Translations under genes and position numbers: made by a program
In this document: positions 16,951 through 25,205 of the stretch, piece after piece
Position numbering within the stretch: position 1 is the stretch's first letter
How the letters are laid out: every line of letters begins with the position of its first letter
The notes under the pieces: model-generated
Told to the model about the DNA's origin: nothing
The model's input: only the letters and a program-made list of their open reading frames with translations
Databases searched by the model: none
Assembly: GCF_001442615.1 (NCBI RefSeq)
Contig: NZ_LMXN01000024.1
Location: 1-37,367, forward strand
From: Algoriphagus resistens
GTDB lineage: Bacteria > Bacteroidota > Bacteroidia > Cytophagales > Cyclobacteriaceae
Direction of reading: 5' to 3'
Length of the DNA stretch: 37,367 bases

Positions 16951-18111
16951 CTAGTTTAGATTTACTTCAGATGATTCTTTAAATTCAGCTCTATCCAATT
17001 TGATCTTGGATTTATTACTGACTTTTATTGGCCTAATTTCTAATACTTTAGGCTGATGTGCTACCTTCTTCTTTAAATAGTGAACAGTGACTTTATCGAG
17101 TCTATACCCTAAAAACATGGAAATTAAGACAATTACCGGAAGTACTATATTATCTGAAATATCTCCCATGAAAATCACCAAAAGAATAATGGCAAGTTGC
17201 AGAGAACCTAAAATCAAAGCCACTTGGTTATGCTTCAGCCCTATTCTCATCAGGAAGTGATGGACATGTGATTTATCCGGACTCATTGGTTTTTTTCCTT
17301 GGGACACCCTTCTGGTAAAGACTCTTCCCATATCGTATAGAGGGAACATCATAAGCGCTACTGAAGCAGCAAATGTTGGTTCAATTTTCAGGAATGTTCC
17401 CTTAGGCAATCCCTCGTTGATTTCCATAAATCCAATGATCAAAGTTCCCAAAGTAAAACCTAAAGTCAATGACCCAGTATCTCCCATGAAAAGCTTTGCC
17501 GGATGCCAGTTAAATGCTAGGAAAGCCAATACACCACCAAGGAATATGAAAGAGATAAGCGCATAGCTTTCGACTCCCTGGACAAGAAACCAGCCACCCA
17601 GGCAGCTAAAAGAAATTACAGCTATAGTACCTGCCAGGCCATCAAGTCCATCAATCAGATTAAATCCATTAGTAAGAGCAAATAAAACCAAACCTGAGAA
17701 AAGGTAGCTTACTACGTCATGCAATTCACCTATGCCCAGAAATCCATGAAAATCCCGTATTCTCACATCCGCTACGACCACTACCAATAAAACTGCTACC
17801 AATTGGCCCAACAATTTCCTGGATGCTCTCAATTCCACCAGATCATCCCTCAAGCCTACAATAAACATTAGCAGGATTGCGCCCAAAATATACCTGATAT
17901 CAGGAAGCGGAAACTGCCAGCCCCAAATTGCCAGCGTAACTGCGGCAGCTATTACGAAGGATATACCTCCCATAGAAGGTATAAATGAAGTATGGATTTT
18001 TCTGCCTCCGGGCTGATCACCGATTTTAAATTTCTTCAAGAAGGAAATAAGGATTGGAGTAATCAAAAAGCCTACTGAAAAGGCAGTAAGAGTGGCGTAT
18101 AAAAAAAACAT
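16951..18111 (-). CDS. wecA: MraY/WecA family undecaprenyl-phosphate glycosylphosphotransferase
   Basis: A polytopic inner membrane enzyme of 386 residues that transfers a GlcNAc-1-phosphate-type sugar to undecaprenyl phosphate and so starts polysaccharide synthesis. About ten hydrophobic segments are present. Family motifs: Asp89-Asp90 in GLRDDLVEL, the catalytic NLIDGLDGLAG (Asn151, Asp154, Asp157), MGDTGS (Asp211) and the His motif DKSHVHHFLMR (His282, 284, 285), which favours the WecA/TagO branch over MraY. The frame opens at a TTG (18135); the ATG at 18111 is preferred. It is separated from the rest of the locus by a relic, a beta-helix gene and an IS, but it fits with the WecG-like enzyme at 24046. 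Confidence 0.9.
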   Translation of the reverse strand: MFFLYATLTAFSVGFLITPILISFLKKFKIGDQPGGRKIHTSFIPSMGGISFVIAAAVTLAIWGWQFPLPDIRYILGAILLMFIVGLRDDLVELRASRKLLGQLVAVLLVVVVADVRIRDFHGFLGIGELHDVVSYLFSGLVLFALTNGFNLIDGLDGLAGTIAVISFSCLGGWFLVQGVESYALISFIFLGGVLAFLAFNWHPAKLFMGDTGSLTLGFTLGTLIIGFMEINEGLPKGTFLKIEPTFAASVALMMFPLYDMGRVFTRRVSQGKKPMSPDKSHVHHFLMRIGLKHNQVALILGSLQLAIILLVIFMGDISDNIVLPVIVLISMFLGYRLDKVTVHYLKKKVAHQPKVLEIRPIKVSNKSKIKLDRAEFKESSEVNLN

Positions 18112-18417
18112 ATAAAGCTGGTTTAAGATTGGCAAATTTAAAAAAATTTAAGGCAATAGCCTTGCCATTGTAAATAAATTAACAATTAGGTAAAATTCTT
18201 AAAAATTTCATTTGTGTGCTATTTGAGTATGAAACTCCCTAGAACAGATTTAAACAACAAAAAAAACGTTTTAAAAAAAATACTGGCTCTTTGGGGAAAA
18301 ATTGCACCTTCATAGGTTGTGGAGCTGGTTTGATACCAAGCAGAAACTATTTGGGGAATAATTACTCAATTTAGAAAACATAAAATCTCCATTATTTGTG
18401 CCAAATTCCACACTCAA

Positions 18418-18615
18418 CTAATCTTTATTCCAAAAATAAATCAGGCTTATTTGTACCAGGAAAGAGGTCATTTTTTTTCCTTTCGGAAAGCCCTGAGTAC
18501 TTTCTTCTGCCAGCTGCCACTGGTAATTACGAGCATTAATGCTCTGAAGTTTGGAGCTAAGAAGAAAATTATCTCATTTCTTGTCGAAAAGGAAACCTAT
18601 GGAAAAGTCAGTATA
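18418..18615 (-). pseudogene. decayed duplicate of the wzi 3' end
   Basis: The minus strand matches the last 65 codons of the wzi gene at 21315-22958: it reads SIGFLFDKK, stop, DNFLLSSKLQSINARNYQW, QLAEESTQGFPKGKKMTSFL and IYFWNKD, stop. Compared with the intact gene, a TGA replaces the tryptophan codon and many substitutions are spread along it. No upstream part of wzi is present. It is therefore a degenerate copy of a related but not identical wzi gene. Confidence 0.85.
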
Positions 18616-19009
18616 ATGAAGCTGAGCTTTGAAACTAGGCTGCAACCTGTGCTTGATATGATGTGAGGTAAAACATCAATTTTTAACATTTACACCTCAA
18701 TTTGGCAAATACGTATTTTTCAAAAAACAGCTTTTTTTTTGAAAGCCTTTCAAAAAAAACAAAAAAAAAATAAGTGTCAGCTGCTCTTACCATAAAATTT
18801 CCAAATGATAGACCATCTAAAAGTAGAGTATCCCGTAAGATAATGGGGAAATAATCTTTTAAAAGTCCAAATTTAGGGAATACTTACAAAATATCTGGGC
18901 TGCAAAAAAAAATGGCACAATCCTCGCCTTAATATTGAAGAGCTAAAAAATAACTAAGTATTAGGTTAGTTATTCATAACGGCAAGAACAGGTTATACTT
19001 CACAGAAAA
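18616..19009. other. AT-rich intergenic region before the beta-helix gene
   Basis: No gene is supported. The region has several poly-A and poly-T runs and one perfect inverted repeat at 18733-18759. It should contain the promoter of the gene starting at 19010, but no clear TTTG and TAnnTTTG pair was found. Confidence 0.5.
18733..18759. repeat. perfect 12-bp inverted repeat, 3-nt loop
   Basis: TTTTTTTTGAAA at 18733-18744 and TTTCAAAAAAAA at 18748-18759 surround GCC. The hairpin ends in A or T runs on both strands, so it could act as a weak bidirectional terminator isolating the inserted gene from wecA. Confidence 0.45.
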
Positions 19010-20152
19010 ATGAAAATGCACATAAAGATAGCTTTAAAAATGGTGGTAATAATTTCACTTCTTCTATTCATAGCCACTAATTCGTATTCCGAGAAAATAC
19101 TAATTATATCCAAAGGAAAAAAAATTCCTAAGGAACTGAACGGATCGAATGAAGGGATTTTCAGTAGCCTGCAAGAGGCACATGATTTCATTTATGATGA
19201 GAAACGAGGGTTGGGGTGGTCAAATTTAGAAAACATTAAAGATGATGTTACCATATACGTTCTTGAAGGTGAATATTTTGAAAAAGGATTACTTTGGAAA
19301 GCTTCTTCTTCTAATTATAAAATTAAAATCACAAATTATAAAAAGGAAAAAGCAATATTTAACGGTTCCAAAAAGGATGGCACTTTTTATGGCTACTTTT
19401 TTAGACTTCAACCTTCTTGTTCTAGAGAAAACAAGTCAGGCATTACAAATCTGACTATAAATGGCTTAATCATAAAAAATTACTATAATGGTATAGTTTT
19501 TGGCAAAGCTAGTAATACATGTGCTAATTCAAATGACAGTGGCCATAATATCATATCAAGCAATACTTTTCAAAACATAGGAAATAAAATTGTAGGAACT
19601 ACAAAAGAATTCAATAATCTCTATTCAAACAACCAAAGCACTTGGCCTATTGGATATGCAGCAATTAGTTTAAACAGATCTTCAAATAATATAATTTCTG
19701 ATAATTATTTTCTAAATATTGAAAACTCATATAAACAAGGATTAGTTCATTCTATATATCTGAATGACAATAGTAAAAACAATAAAATCCTAAACAATCA
19801 AATTTCATATTGTTCTGGAACTCCTATAAATATTCGAAATGGAAGTAATAACAATTTTATAGAAGGAAATAGATTTAAGTATTCTGCTAATATCGGATCT
19901 ATGATCTATATATGGCATTGTGATTCTTCAAATAATGATTGTAATGGACGATCTGAATCACCTAGCATAGGAACTGCCATTAAGAATAATAAAGGTAAAT
20001 TTCACTACCCTTATAGGTATAAAAATTATGAAAACAGGAAAGTAAAAATATTTGATTCCTATATTGAAAAAGACATTCAACGAGCAGATGATTTAGGACG
20101 AAATAAAATGAGAAATATTATTGATAAAAAATTACTTCGTAAAGTGAAATAA
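19010..20152 (+). CDS. secreted right-handed parallel beta-helix protein
   Basis: A 380-residue exported protein: signal peptide about residues 1-28 (MKMHIKIALKMVVIISLLLF, then TNSYS). Residues about 140-310 are built of short N-rich turns (NLTINGLIIKNYYNGIVFG, NIISSNTFQNIGN, NNIISDNYFLNIEN, NKILNNQISYCSG, NNFIEGNRF), the signature of a pectate-lyase-like beta-helix. Such proteins are often polysaccharide lyases, hydrolases or epimerases, so a role in cutting or modifying the local polymer is plausible. No catalytic set is identified. It is strongly AT-rich and opposite in strand to the polysaccharide operon. It lies between a wzi relic and a defective IS, so it was probably acquired by transfer. 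Confidence 0.75.
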   Translation: MKMHIKIALKMVVIISLLLFIATNSYSEKILIISKGKKIPKELNGSNEGIFSSLQEAHDFIYDEKRGLGWSNLENIKDDVTIYVLEGEYFEKGLLWKASSSNYKIKITNYKKEKAIFNGSKKDGTFYGYFFRLQPSCSRENKSGITNLTINGLIIKNYYNGIVFGKASNTCANSNDSGHNIISSNTFQNIGNKIVGTTKEFNNLYSNNQSTWPIGYAAISLNRSSNNIISDNYFLNIENSYKQGLVHSIYLNDNSKNNKILNNQISYCSGTPINIRNGSNNNFIEGNRFKYSANIGSMIYIWHCDSSNNDCNGRSESPSIGTAIKNNKGKFHYPYRYKNYENRKVKIFDSYIEKDIQRADDLGRNKMRNIIDKKLLRKVK

Positions 20153-20259
20153 TACTTAATTCCTCTATTTAGGGTCTGCTTAGAAAGTAAAATAAGGGGC
20201 CATTTAATAGAATCAAGGGAATAAATTCAGAGATTAAGGGAGGCCAAGTGCAAGTAACT

Positions 20260-21236
20260 ATGCAAAAGACTCCCAAAAGGCGTGCACCACGCAGCGAATA
20301 CACCAGTCAAAGCCAGCTTTCGTTCACTGGATTTGAAACTCCCTTCTATAATGGTCTGGGTCCCTCGAACCGCTGGGTCGTGCCCAGTCCACAGATTCCC
20401 TGGGACGTGCTGGTAAACTTGTTCAACAAGCGTAACCCGCCTAAGAATACGGGAAGGCCATCACTGAACCCTAGGGTATTGATCGGGACGGTGATCATCA
20501 AGCATATGCTTAATCTGGATGACCGGGAAACCGTTGCCCAGATCACCGAGAACATGTATGTGCAATACTTTCTTGGCTACAGTTCCTATATCAAACGACC
20601 TCCTTTCGATGCCTCGCTGTTTGTGGATATCCGAAAACATCTTGGAAAAGAGCTGGTCGCTGAGATGAACGATAAGATCCACGAATTTTCCAAGGCCGGC
20701 ACTGTAAAAAAAAAGATAAAGCCCCCGAAGGGACCGAGTTCGGGGCCAAGATCCACCTGAGTCTGGTGGACGGGTTTTCGTTTCTAGACACCATCTCCTG
20801 GGATGCGTTCAACAAGGGGAGCCATCTGAAGGACTACGTGGAAAACTACAGAAAACGCTTCGGCTTTTATCCGGCGAAAGTACTGGCAGACCAGATCTAC
20901 TGTACCAGGGCAAACAGGAAATGGCTGAAGGACAACAAGATTAAACTGGCGGCCAAGCCCTTAGGTCGCCCATCGGCAAAGGCAGTGGCAAACCACGTAA
21001 GACCCGGAGAGAGGAACCCGGTTGAGGGGAAGTTTGGTCAGGCAAAAAACGGATACGGGATGAACCGCATCAGGGCAAGACTGAAAAATACCAGCCAATC
21101 CTGGATTGCCTCCATCATCCTAGTGCTTAACCTGGTCAAACTGGCCGGGATGGCACAGGTATGCCTTAGTTTTTCAGCATGGATGTGGCTAAATTACTAC
21201 TTAATACCGGTACAAAAACAATCCATGTCTCTCTGA
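20260..21236 (+). pseudogene. IS5-like transposase, frameshifted and internally deleted
   Basis: The first frame (from ATG 20260, or GTG 20248) carries the N-terminal DUF772-like region: GRPSLNPRVLIGTVIIKHML, ENMYVQYFLGYS and PPFDASLFVDIRKHLG. It runs out after a nine-A tract at 20706-20714. The continuation in the -1 frame reads EFGAKIHLSLVDGFSFLDTI, ADQIYCTRANRKWLKDN, and NPVEGKFGQAKNGYGMNRIR, the DDE_Tnp_1 end. In intact members about 150 residues, including the first catalytic aspartate, lie between these parts; they are missing. The A tract forms an A-AAA-AAG heptamer in phase, which could allow -1 slippage, but the lost catalytic residue makes activity unlikely. Confidence 0.85.
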
Positions 21237-21241
21237 AATCG

Positions 21242-21277
21242 AAAACCCAGTCCAATTGCCAATCTGAACTGGGTTTT
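21242..21277 (+). terminator. strong hairpin at the 3' end of the IS5-like element
   Basis: AAAACCCAGT at 21242-21251 pairs with ACTGGGTTTT at 21268-21277. It lies 6 bp after the transposase stop and ends in T residues, so it is a likely intrinsic terminator, usable from both directions. Confidence 0.65.
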
Positions 21278-21314
21278 ATAGCTTGGGCTGCTTGAGTTTT
21301 TCAGCATACCCTAA

Positions 21315-22958
21315 TTACCTCTTATTCCAAAAATAAATCAAGCTTGTCTGTGCCAGGAAAGAGGTCATATTTTTTCCCTTAGGGAAGTCTGAAGTACTGC
21401 CTTCTGCCAGCATCCACTGATAATTACGACCATTAATGATCTGAAGTTTTGAGCTAAGGAGAAGATTATCCCACTTCTTGTCAAAGAGGAAACCTATGGA
21501 AAGGTCTATCCAGGGTTTATGCTCTGAAGGTTTATAAAAAGATCTGTAATAAAATCCCTGATTATTTTCAAGTCGTTCAAATAGTAATCCCAGCTTATTA
21601 TAATCCTCAATTAAGGAAATCTCTAAAGTCTGCACATTAGCTCCTTGACCTGACCCAACTCCCAGGGCCTGTCCATAGTTTGTAAATCCCCTAGCGTATG
21701 CATGCATATGCCAACTAAATCTTCCAGTTAAATCTGTATATCGAACTATGCGATTTATAGATTCTTGTTGGTGTGTTACTTCTGCGCGAAGTTGAATTAA
21801 TTTGTTTGCAAAAGGGGAATCAAATAATTTATTAAAGCCAATAATATAAGCTCTACCATGCTCTGGATTAAGAATAAATTCCCTCCAATTATATGCATGG
21901 TCTCGTTTTCCGTATTCAAAATATATTTCTGCTCTTGCCTTAGGGACTAAATATCTTCCGAAAACTACCATCTGCTGATCCCGACCATTTTCATCAAAGT
22001 CAACAGTATGGCCATTTTCAAAGAAGTGAGCTTTTTGAAATGCTTCAAACACAGGCATCCAGTCTGAAAAAGTATTTCCTCTAGTTTGATTGTAAACTTG
22101 AAATGTTCTTGCAAAACCTACAAACAAGTTAGGAACCCATTTAGGATTATAGGATACCATCAAGGCATTCAAATATCTCCAATCTTTTGGAAGAGGCTTA
22201 AAATACAAATTATTCAACTCGGAAAATTGAGAAGGAGCATATCCACTACTGTTCAACTTCCCAATAATCAATTGAGTCTCAAAATTTCCAAGAAATGTCT
22301 TTGCCGGCTTGATTGTATTAATAGTAAGGTGGGCAAAACCCTGCGCATTATTTGAAAATGTTAAAGAATTCCACTGCCCTGGTCCCCACCAGATATTTTG
22401 AGTGGATACCCCTACTTCAAATGATCCAAATTGTGCAGTTAATTTTGACTGCCCCCACCAAAATTTGGTAAAAGCACCATCCCCAAACCTTTCGGGATAA
22501 TCTCCATTATTCCAATGATAAAACTTGTCTTTTGTAATTTCTTCACTAAAAGTGTTTGGAAACCCCTCATACCCTCTATTTTGGGAAAAGGAAAATTCAG
22601 GCTGGAATTGAACATTTATAAATTTCCAATTGGCAAAAATACCGGAACTAATATATTGCTGAAACCCAACCCCAGGAATTAGGAGGTAGTCATTTATGCC
22701 ATATGGACGTTTAGAATTAAACTTGGTTATAGAATAAACGGGAAGTAATTCAAATTGAAAGCTAGAAGAAGGGGCGGAAGAGTCAGGAGCGAAAAAATTA
22801 GTACTCCTGATATATTTATCTGTAAACGATGTATCTAACAGTTGCTTTCTTCGGCTAACTTCAGTAATATTTGCAAAGCCTATCGGAAATTCTTGTGAAG
22901 CAACTTCATGAATAAGCAAAATCGATAAAAAAAGAAAAGTTATAGCCCTCCACTTCAT
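21315..22958 (-). CDS. wzi: Wzi-like capsule assembly outer membrane protein
   Basis: A 547-residue outer membrane beta-barrel that would bind or organise exported capsule at the cell surface. From the ATG at 22958 it has a signal peptide (MKWRAITFLFLSILLIHEVA, about 23 residues) and then alternating aromatic beta-strands. Typical Wzi-family segments are WKFINVQFQPEFSFSQNRG, VGVSTQNIWWGPGQWNSL and YFEYGKRDHAYNWREFIL. It ends FWNKR, stop. The frame extends 27 codons upstream, but the ATG overlaps the wecB-like stop (ATGA), which indicates translational coupling. It is the last gene of the main polysaccharide operon, and an IS lies 2 bp after its stop. A decayed relative of its 3' end occurs at 18418. 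Confidence 0.85.
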   Translation of the reverse strand: MKWRAITFLFLSILLIHEVASQEFPIGFANITEVSRRKQLLDTSFTDKYIRSTNFFAPDSSAPSSSFQFELLPVYSITKFNSKRPYGINDYLLIPGVGFQQYISSGIFANWKFINVQFQPEFSFSQNRGYEGFPNTFSEEITKDKFYHWNNGDYPERFGDGAFTKFWWGQSKLTAQFGSFEVGVSTQNIWWGPGQWNSLTFSNNAQGFAHLTINTIKPAKTFLGNFETQLIIGKLNSSGYAPSQFSELNNLYFKPLPKDWRYLNALMVSYNPKWVPNLFVGFARTFQVYNQTRGNTFSDWMPVFEAFQKAHFFENGHTVDFDENGRDQQMVVFGRYLVPKARAEIYFEYGKRDHAYNWREFILNPEHGRAYIIGFNKLFDSPFANKLIQLRAEVTHQQESINRIVRYTDLTGRFSWHMHAYARGFTNYGQALGVGSGQGANVQTLEISLIEDYNKLGLLFERLENNQGFYYRSFYKPSEHKPWIDLSIGFLFDKKWDNLLLSSKLQIINGRNYQWMLAEGSTSDFPKGKNMTSFLAQTSLIYFWNKR

Positions 22959-24049
22959 GAATATATTTTTAAAATAGTATCTATTATTCTCTCTGAAGTT
23001 TTCCCATCCCAAAGAGGGATTCCTTGATATTCTTTCCAATCACCTTTCATTAATTTTGCAAGTGCAGGTGCCAAATTCTGAGGATCAGTGCCTATGAGTT
23101 CATTTGTCCCAAGATGAATGGTCTCTGCTCTTTCCGTATTATCCCTCAAGGTAATACAAGGTACATTCATTACCGAGGCCTCTTCTGTAATCCCTCCAGA
23201 ATCAGTAATAATTCCCTTAGCATTTCGGACTAGAAAATTAAACTCCAAATATCCCAGTGGATCTATCATATGAAGATTACCTGTTTTGATTCCGATATTT
23301 TGTAGATTTTTTGCAGTACGGGGATGTACTGGAAATATAATAGGTAAACCTTCAGTACCTGCCACAATAGCATCAACCATTGCTTTAAGAGATTGCTCCT
23401 GATCCACGTTGGCTGGGCGGTGCATAGTCATTACGAAATACTGCTTAGGTATTAATGAATCGAAAAATTCTCCTTCTGGTTGAGCAAACTTGTCTTGGTT
23501 AGCAAGCAATGTGTCGATCATTGTATTTCCAACAAAATGAATACGATCTGATGCAACTCCCGCCTTTTGTAGATTGCTATTCGCAATAGCAGAAGTAGTA
23601 AAGAAATGATCCGTAATACTATCAGTGACCATGCGATTAATCTCCTCTGGCATCGTCAGATCTCCAGAGCGAATACCTCCTTCTACATGGGCAACATCTA
23701 TTTGAAGTTTTTTAGCAGCTATAGAGCAAGCCAATGTACTGGTAACATCCCCTACTACTATCACCAAATCAGGACGATTTTCTAAAAGTTCTTTTTCAAA
23801 GGCAATCATTATTGAAGCGGTTTGCTCAGCTTGAGTGCCGCCGCCACCTCCCAAGTTTTCGTCAGGATCAGGAATATTAAGCTGTTCAAAGAAATCACCG
23901 GACATCTTTTTATCATAATGCTGCCCAGTATGAACCAGTCTAAAACTAATTTCTTTACCCTGTGAACTTTGCTTTTGGATTTCATGGACTATTGGTGCAA
24001 TTTTCATGAAATTCGGTCTTGCTCCTGCAACTATTGTAAGCTTAATCAT
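22955..24049 (-). CDS. UDP-N-acetylglucosamine 2-epimerase-like enzyme (second paralogue)
   Basis: A 364-residue non-hydrolysing epimerase of GT-B-like fold, expected to interconvert UDP-GlcNAc and UDP-ManNAc or to act on a modified relative. Motifs: GARPNFMKIAPI at the N-terminus, LVHTGQHYD, VVGDVTST, HVEGGIRSGD, MPEEINR, MTMHRPANVD and IITDSGGITEEA. Compared with the WecB at 30028 it has GARPNF for GTRPEA and a glycine-rich GGGGGT loop, so it belongs to a different branch. It overlaps the wecG start by 4 bp and the wzi start by 4 bp. It could supply UDP-ManNAc to WecG. The true substrate is not certain. Confidence 0.88.
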   Translation of the reverse strand: MIKLTIVAGARPNFMKIAPIVHEIQKQSSQGKEISFRLVHTGQHYDKKMSGDFFEQLNIPDPDENLGGGGGTQAEQTASIMIAFEKELLENRPDLVIVVGDVTSTLACSIAAKKLQIDVAHVEGGIRSGDLTMPEEINRMVTDSITDHFFTTSAIANSNLQKAGVASDRIHFVGNTMIDTLLANQDKFAQPEGEFFDSLIPKQYFVMTMHRPANVDQEQSLKAMVDAIVAGTEGLPIIFPVHPRTAKNLQNIGIKTGNLHMIDPLGYLEFNFLVRNAKGIITDSGGITEEASVMNVPCITLRDNTERAETIHLGTNELIGTDPQNLAPALAKLMKGDWKEYQGIPLWDGKTSERIIDTILKIYS

Positions 24050-24744
24050 TTTTTATTGAAAAGAATATAAGGTAAAAACTTAATTAAATGTATTTGTCTC
24101 TTAATTCTCCAAGGTTCTTTATAAAGCCTGTAGGCCCATTCGAGATTATTGTCACGCCATTTTTTTGGAGCTCTTTCTACTTTACCAGTGTAAACATCAA
24201 AGCTCCCACCAAGACCTTGATAAACTGCTGAATGTACCAATTGAAGTTCTTTCATTAAATTCTCTTGAACTGGTGAACCCATTGCCACGAATACTACATC
24301 GGGTCTCTTCTCAACTATATCATTCTTAAGAAGAGAGCGTTCATCATCCGTTTTAAGGAAGCCATTTCGAAATCCAACTATATTAATACTTTGAAACTCT
24401 TTCTTAAGTTTACTCACAGTATCCTGAATAACCTCTTCTGTCCCCCCTACGAGATAAAATGTTTTATCTTGATTATGTGATTTTATAATATCAAGCCAAA
24501 GTTCAACACCTGGAATTCGAATTGCCTGTGAAAATCCTCTACGTTGAAGTAACCAAACTGCACCAATGCCATCAGGATATCCAATATTTGAGGATATAAA
24601 ATTTGCAAATTCCTCATTAGCCATTAAAATTTTCTCAGCATTAACTGCAACTAAAATTTTTCTTTTCGAGAAAGCATTTAAAATCAACTCATCCTTAGAA
24701 CTCGGGGCATGCAATTTAACACCATTGACTTGTATGGAATCCAT
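24046..24744 (-). CDS. wecG: WecG/TagA/CpsF family glycosyltransferase
   Basis: A 232-residue GT26 enzyme that adds the second sugar, usually ManNAc or ManNAcA, to lipid-linked GlcNAc on the inner face of the membrane. Recognisable parts are the N-terminal VNAEKILMANEE, PDGIGAVWLLQRRG (the conserved DG pair), FYLVGGTEEVI, VVFVAMGSPVQENLM and GLGGSFDVYTGKVERAPKKW near the end, then LEWAYRLYKEPWR. Length is normal for the family. It overlaps the next gene by ATGA. With WecA and an epimerase it forms a primer-synthesis set for the repeat unit. Confidence 0.93.
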   Translation of the reverse strand: MDSIQVNGVKLHAPSSKDELILNAFSKRKILVAVNAEKILMANEEFANFISSNIGYPDGIGAVWLLQRRGFSQAIRIPGVELWLDIIKSHNQDKTFYLVGGTEEVIQDTVSKLKKEFQSINIVGFRNGFLKTDDERSLLKNDIVEKRPDVVFVAMGSPVQENLMKELQLVHSAVYQGLGGSFDVYTGKVERAPKKWRDNNLEWAYRLYKEPWRIKRQIHLIKFLPYILFNKK

Positions 24745-24788
24745 ATTAATTATTAAATTAATGGTAAAAGAATAAGGGATATATTAAG

Positions 24789-25205
24789 TCATAATAATTG
24801 ACCAAATTTCTTAGTTTTTATTCCTTCACGTAATATCCTAGCCGGATTACCTGCCACTATACAATTAGAAGGTATATCTTTGGTCACTATAGAACCTGAA
24901 CCTATTATGACCTCATCCCCAATTTTCACGCCAGCCATAATAATAGCATTTGCACCAACGAAACATTTTTTCCCTACATAAGTATGGGTCTTAATATCTC
25001 TGCAGAAATCATGAGAAAACATTATTGAACCCGATGCAAAATAAGATTCATCACCAATATGGATGCCCACAGGATAAGTTCTATCAAGCTTTGTACCAAA
25101 AGAAATTCGAGCCGATTTAGAAATATCCATTTTATACAAACTGGTTAAGATCCGAAATCTAACTTCTAAGACTATCAATCGAATAAAATTTCTAATCTTT
25201 ACCAT
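24789..25205 (-). CDS. hexapeptide-repeat acyltransferase
   Basis: A 138-residue left-handed beta-helix acyltransferase, likely to O-acetylate a sugar of the polymer. Hexapeptide repeats run through about residues 48-125 (IHIGDESYFASGSIMF, YVGKKCFVGANAIIMAGVKI, GDEVIIGSGSIVTKDIPSN), with a His in the FSHDF segment as the candidate catalytic residue, and the usual end CIVAGNPARIL. Short stand-alone members of this group (WbbJ/NodL-like) are common in O-antigen and capsule loci. Its start overlaps the preceding glycosyltransferase by 14 bp; a 44-bp gap separates it from wecG. Confidence 0.88.
   Translation of the reverse strand: MVKIRNFIRLIVLEVRFRILTSLYKMDISKSARISFGTKLDRTYPVGIHIGDESYFASGSIMFSHDFCRDIKTHTYVGKKCFVGANAIIMAGVKIGDEVIIGSGSIVTKDIPSNCIVAGNPARILREGIKTKKFGQLL

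Larger units (their letters stand above)
20171..21312 (+). mobile_element. IS5-like insertion sequence, defective (copy 2)
   Basis: A 1.14-kb element with imperfect inverted repeats: AGGGTCTGCTTAGAAAGT at the left end and, read inward from 21312, AGGGTATGCTGAAAAACT. A TA dinucleotide flanks both ends and may be part of the duplication. The transposase is frameshifted and lacks its middle. The element ends 2 bp before the stop codon of wzi. Confidence 0.7.

Noticed and set aside
18451..18666. 71-codon plus-strand frame
   Set aside because: It is antisense to the decayed wzi 3' end; the matching sequence on the minus strand explains it fully.
16411..21312. Composite transposon bounded by the two IS5-like copies
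   Set aside because: Copy 1 has no visible termini, both transposases are dead, and no outer target duplication was found.
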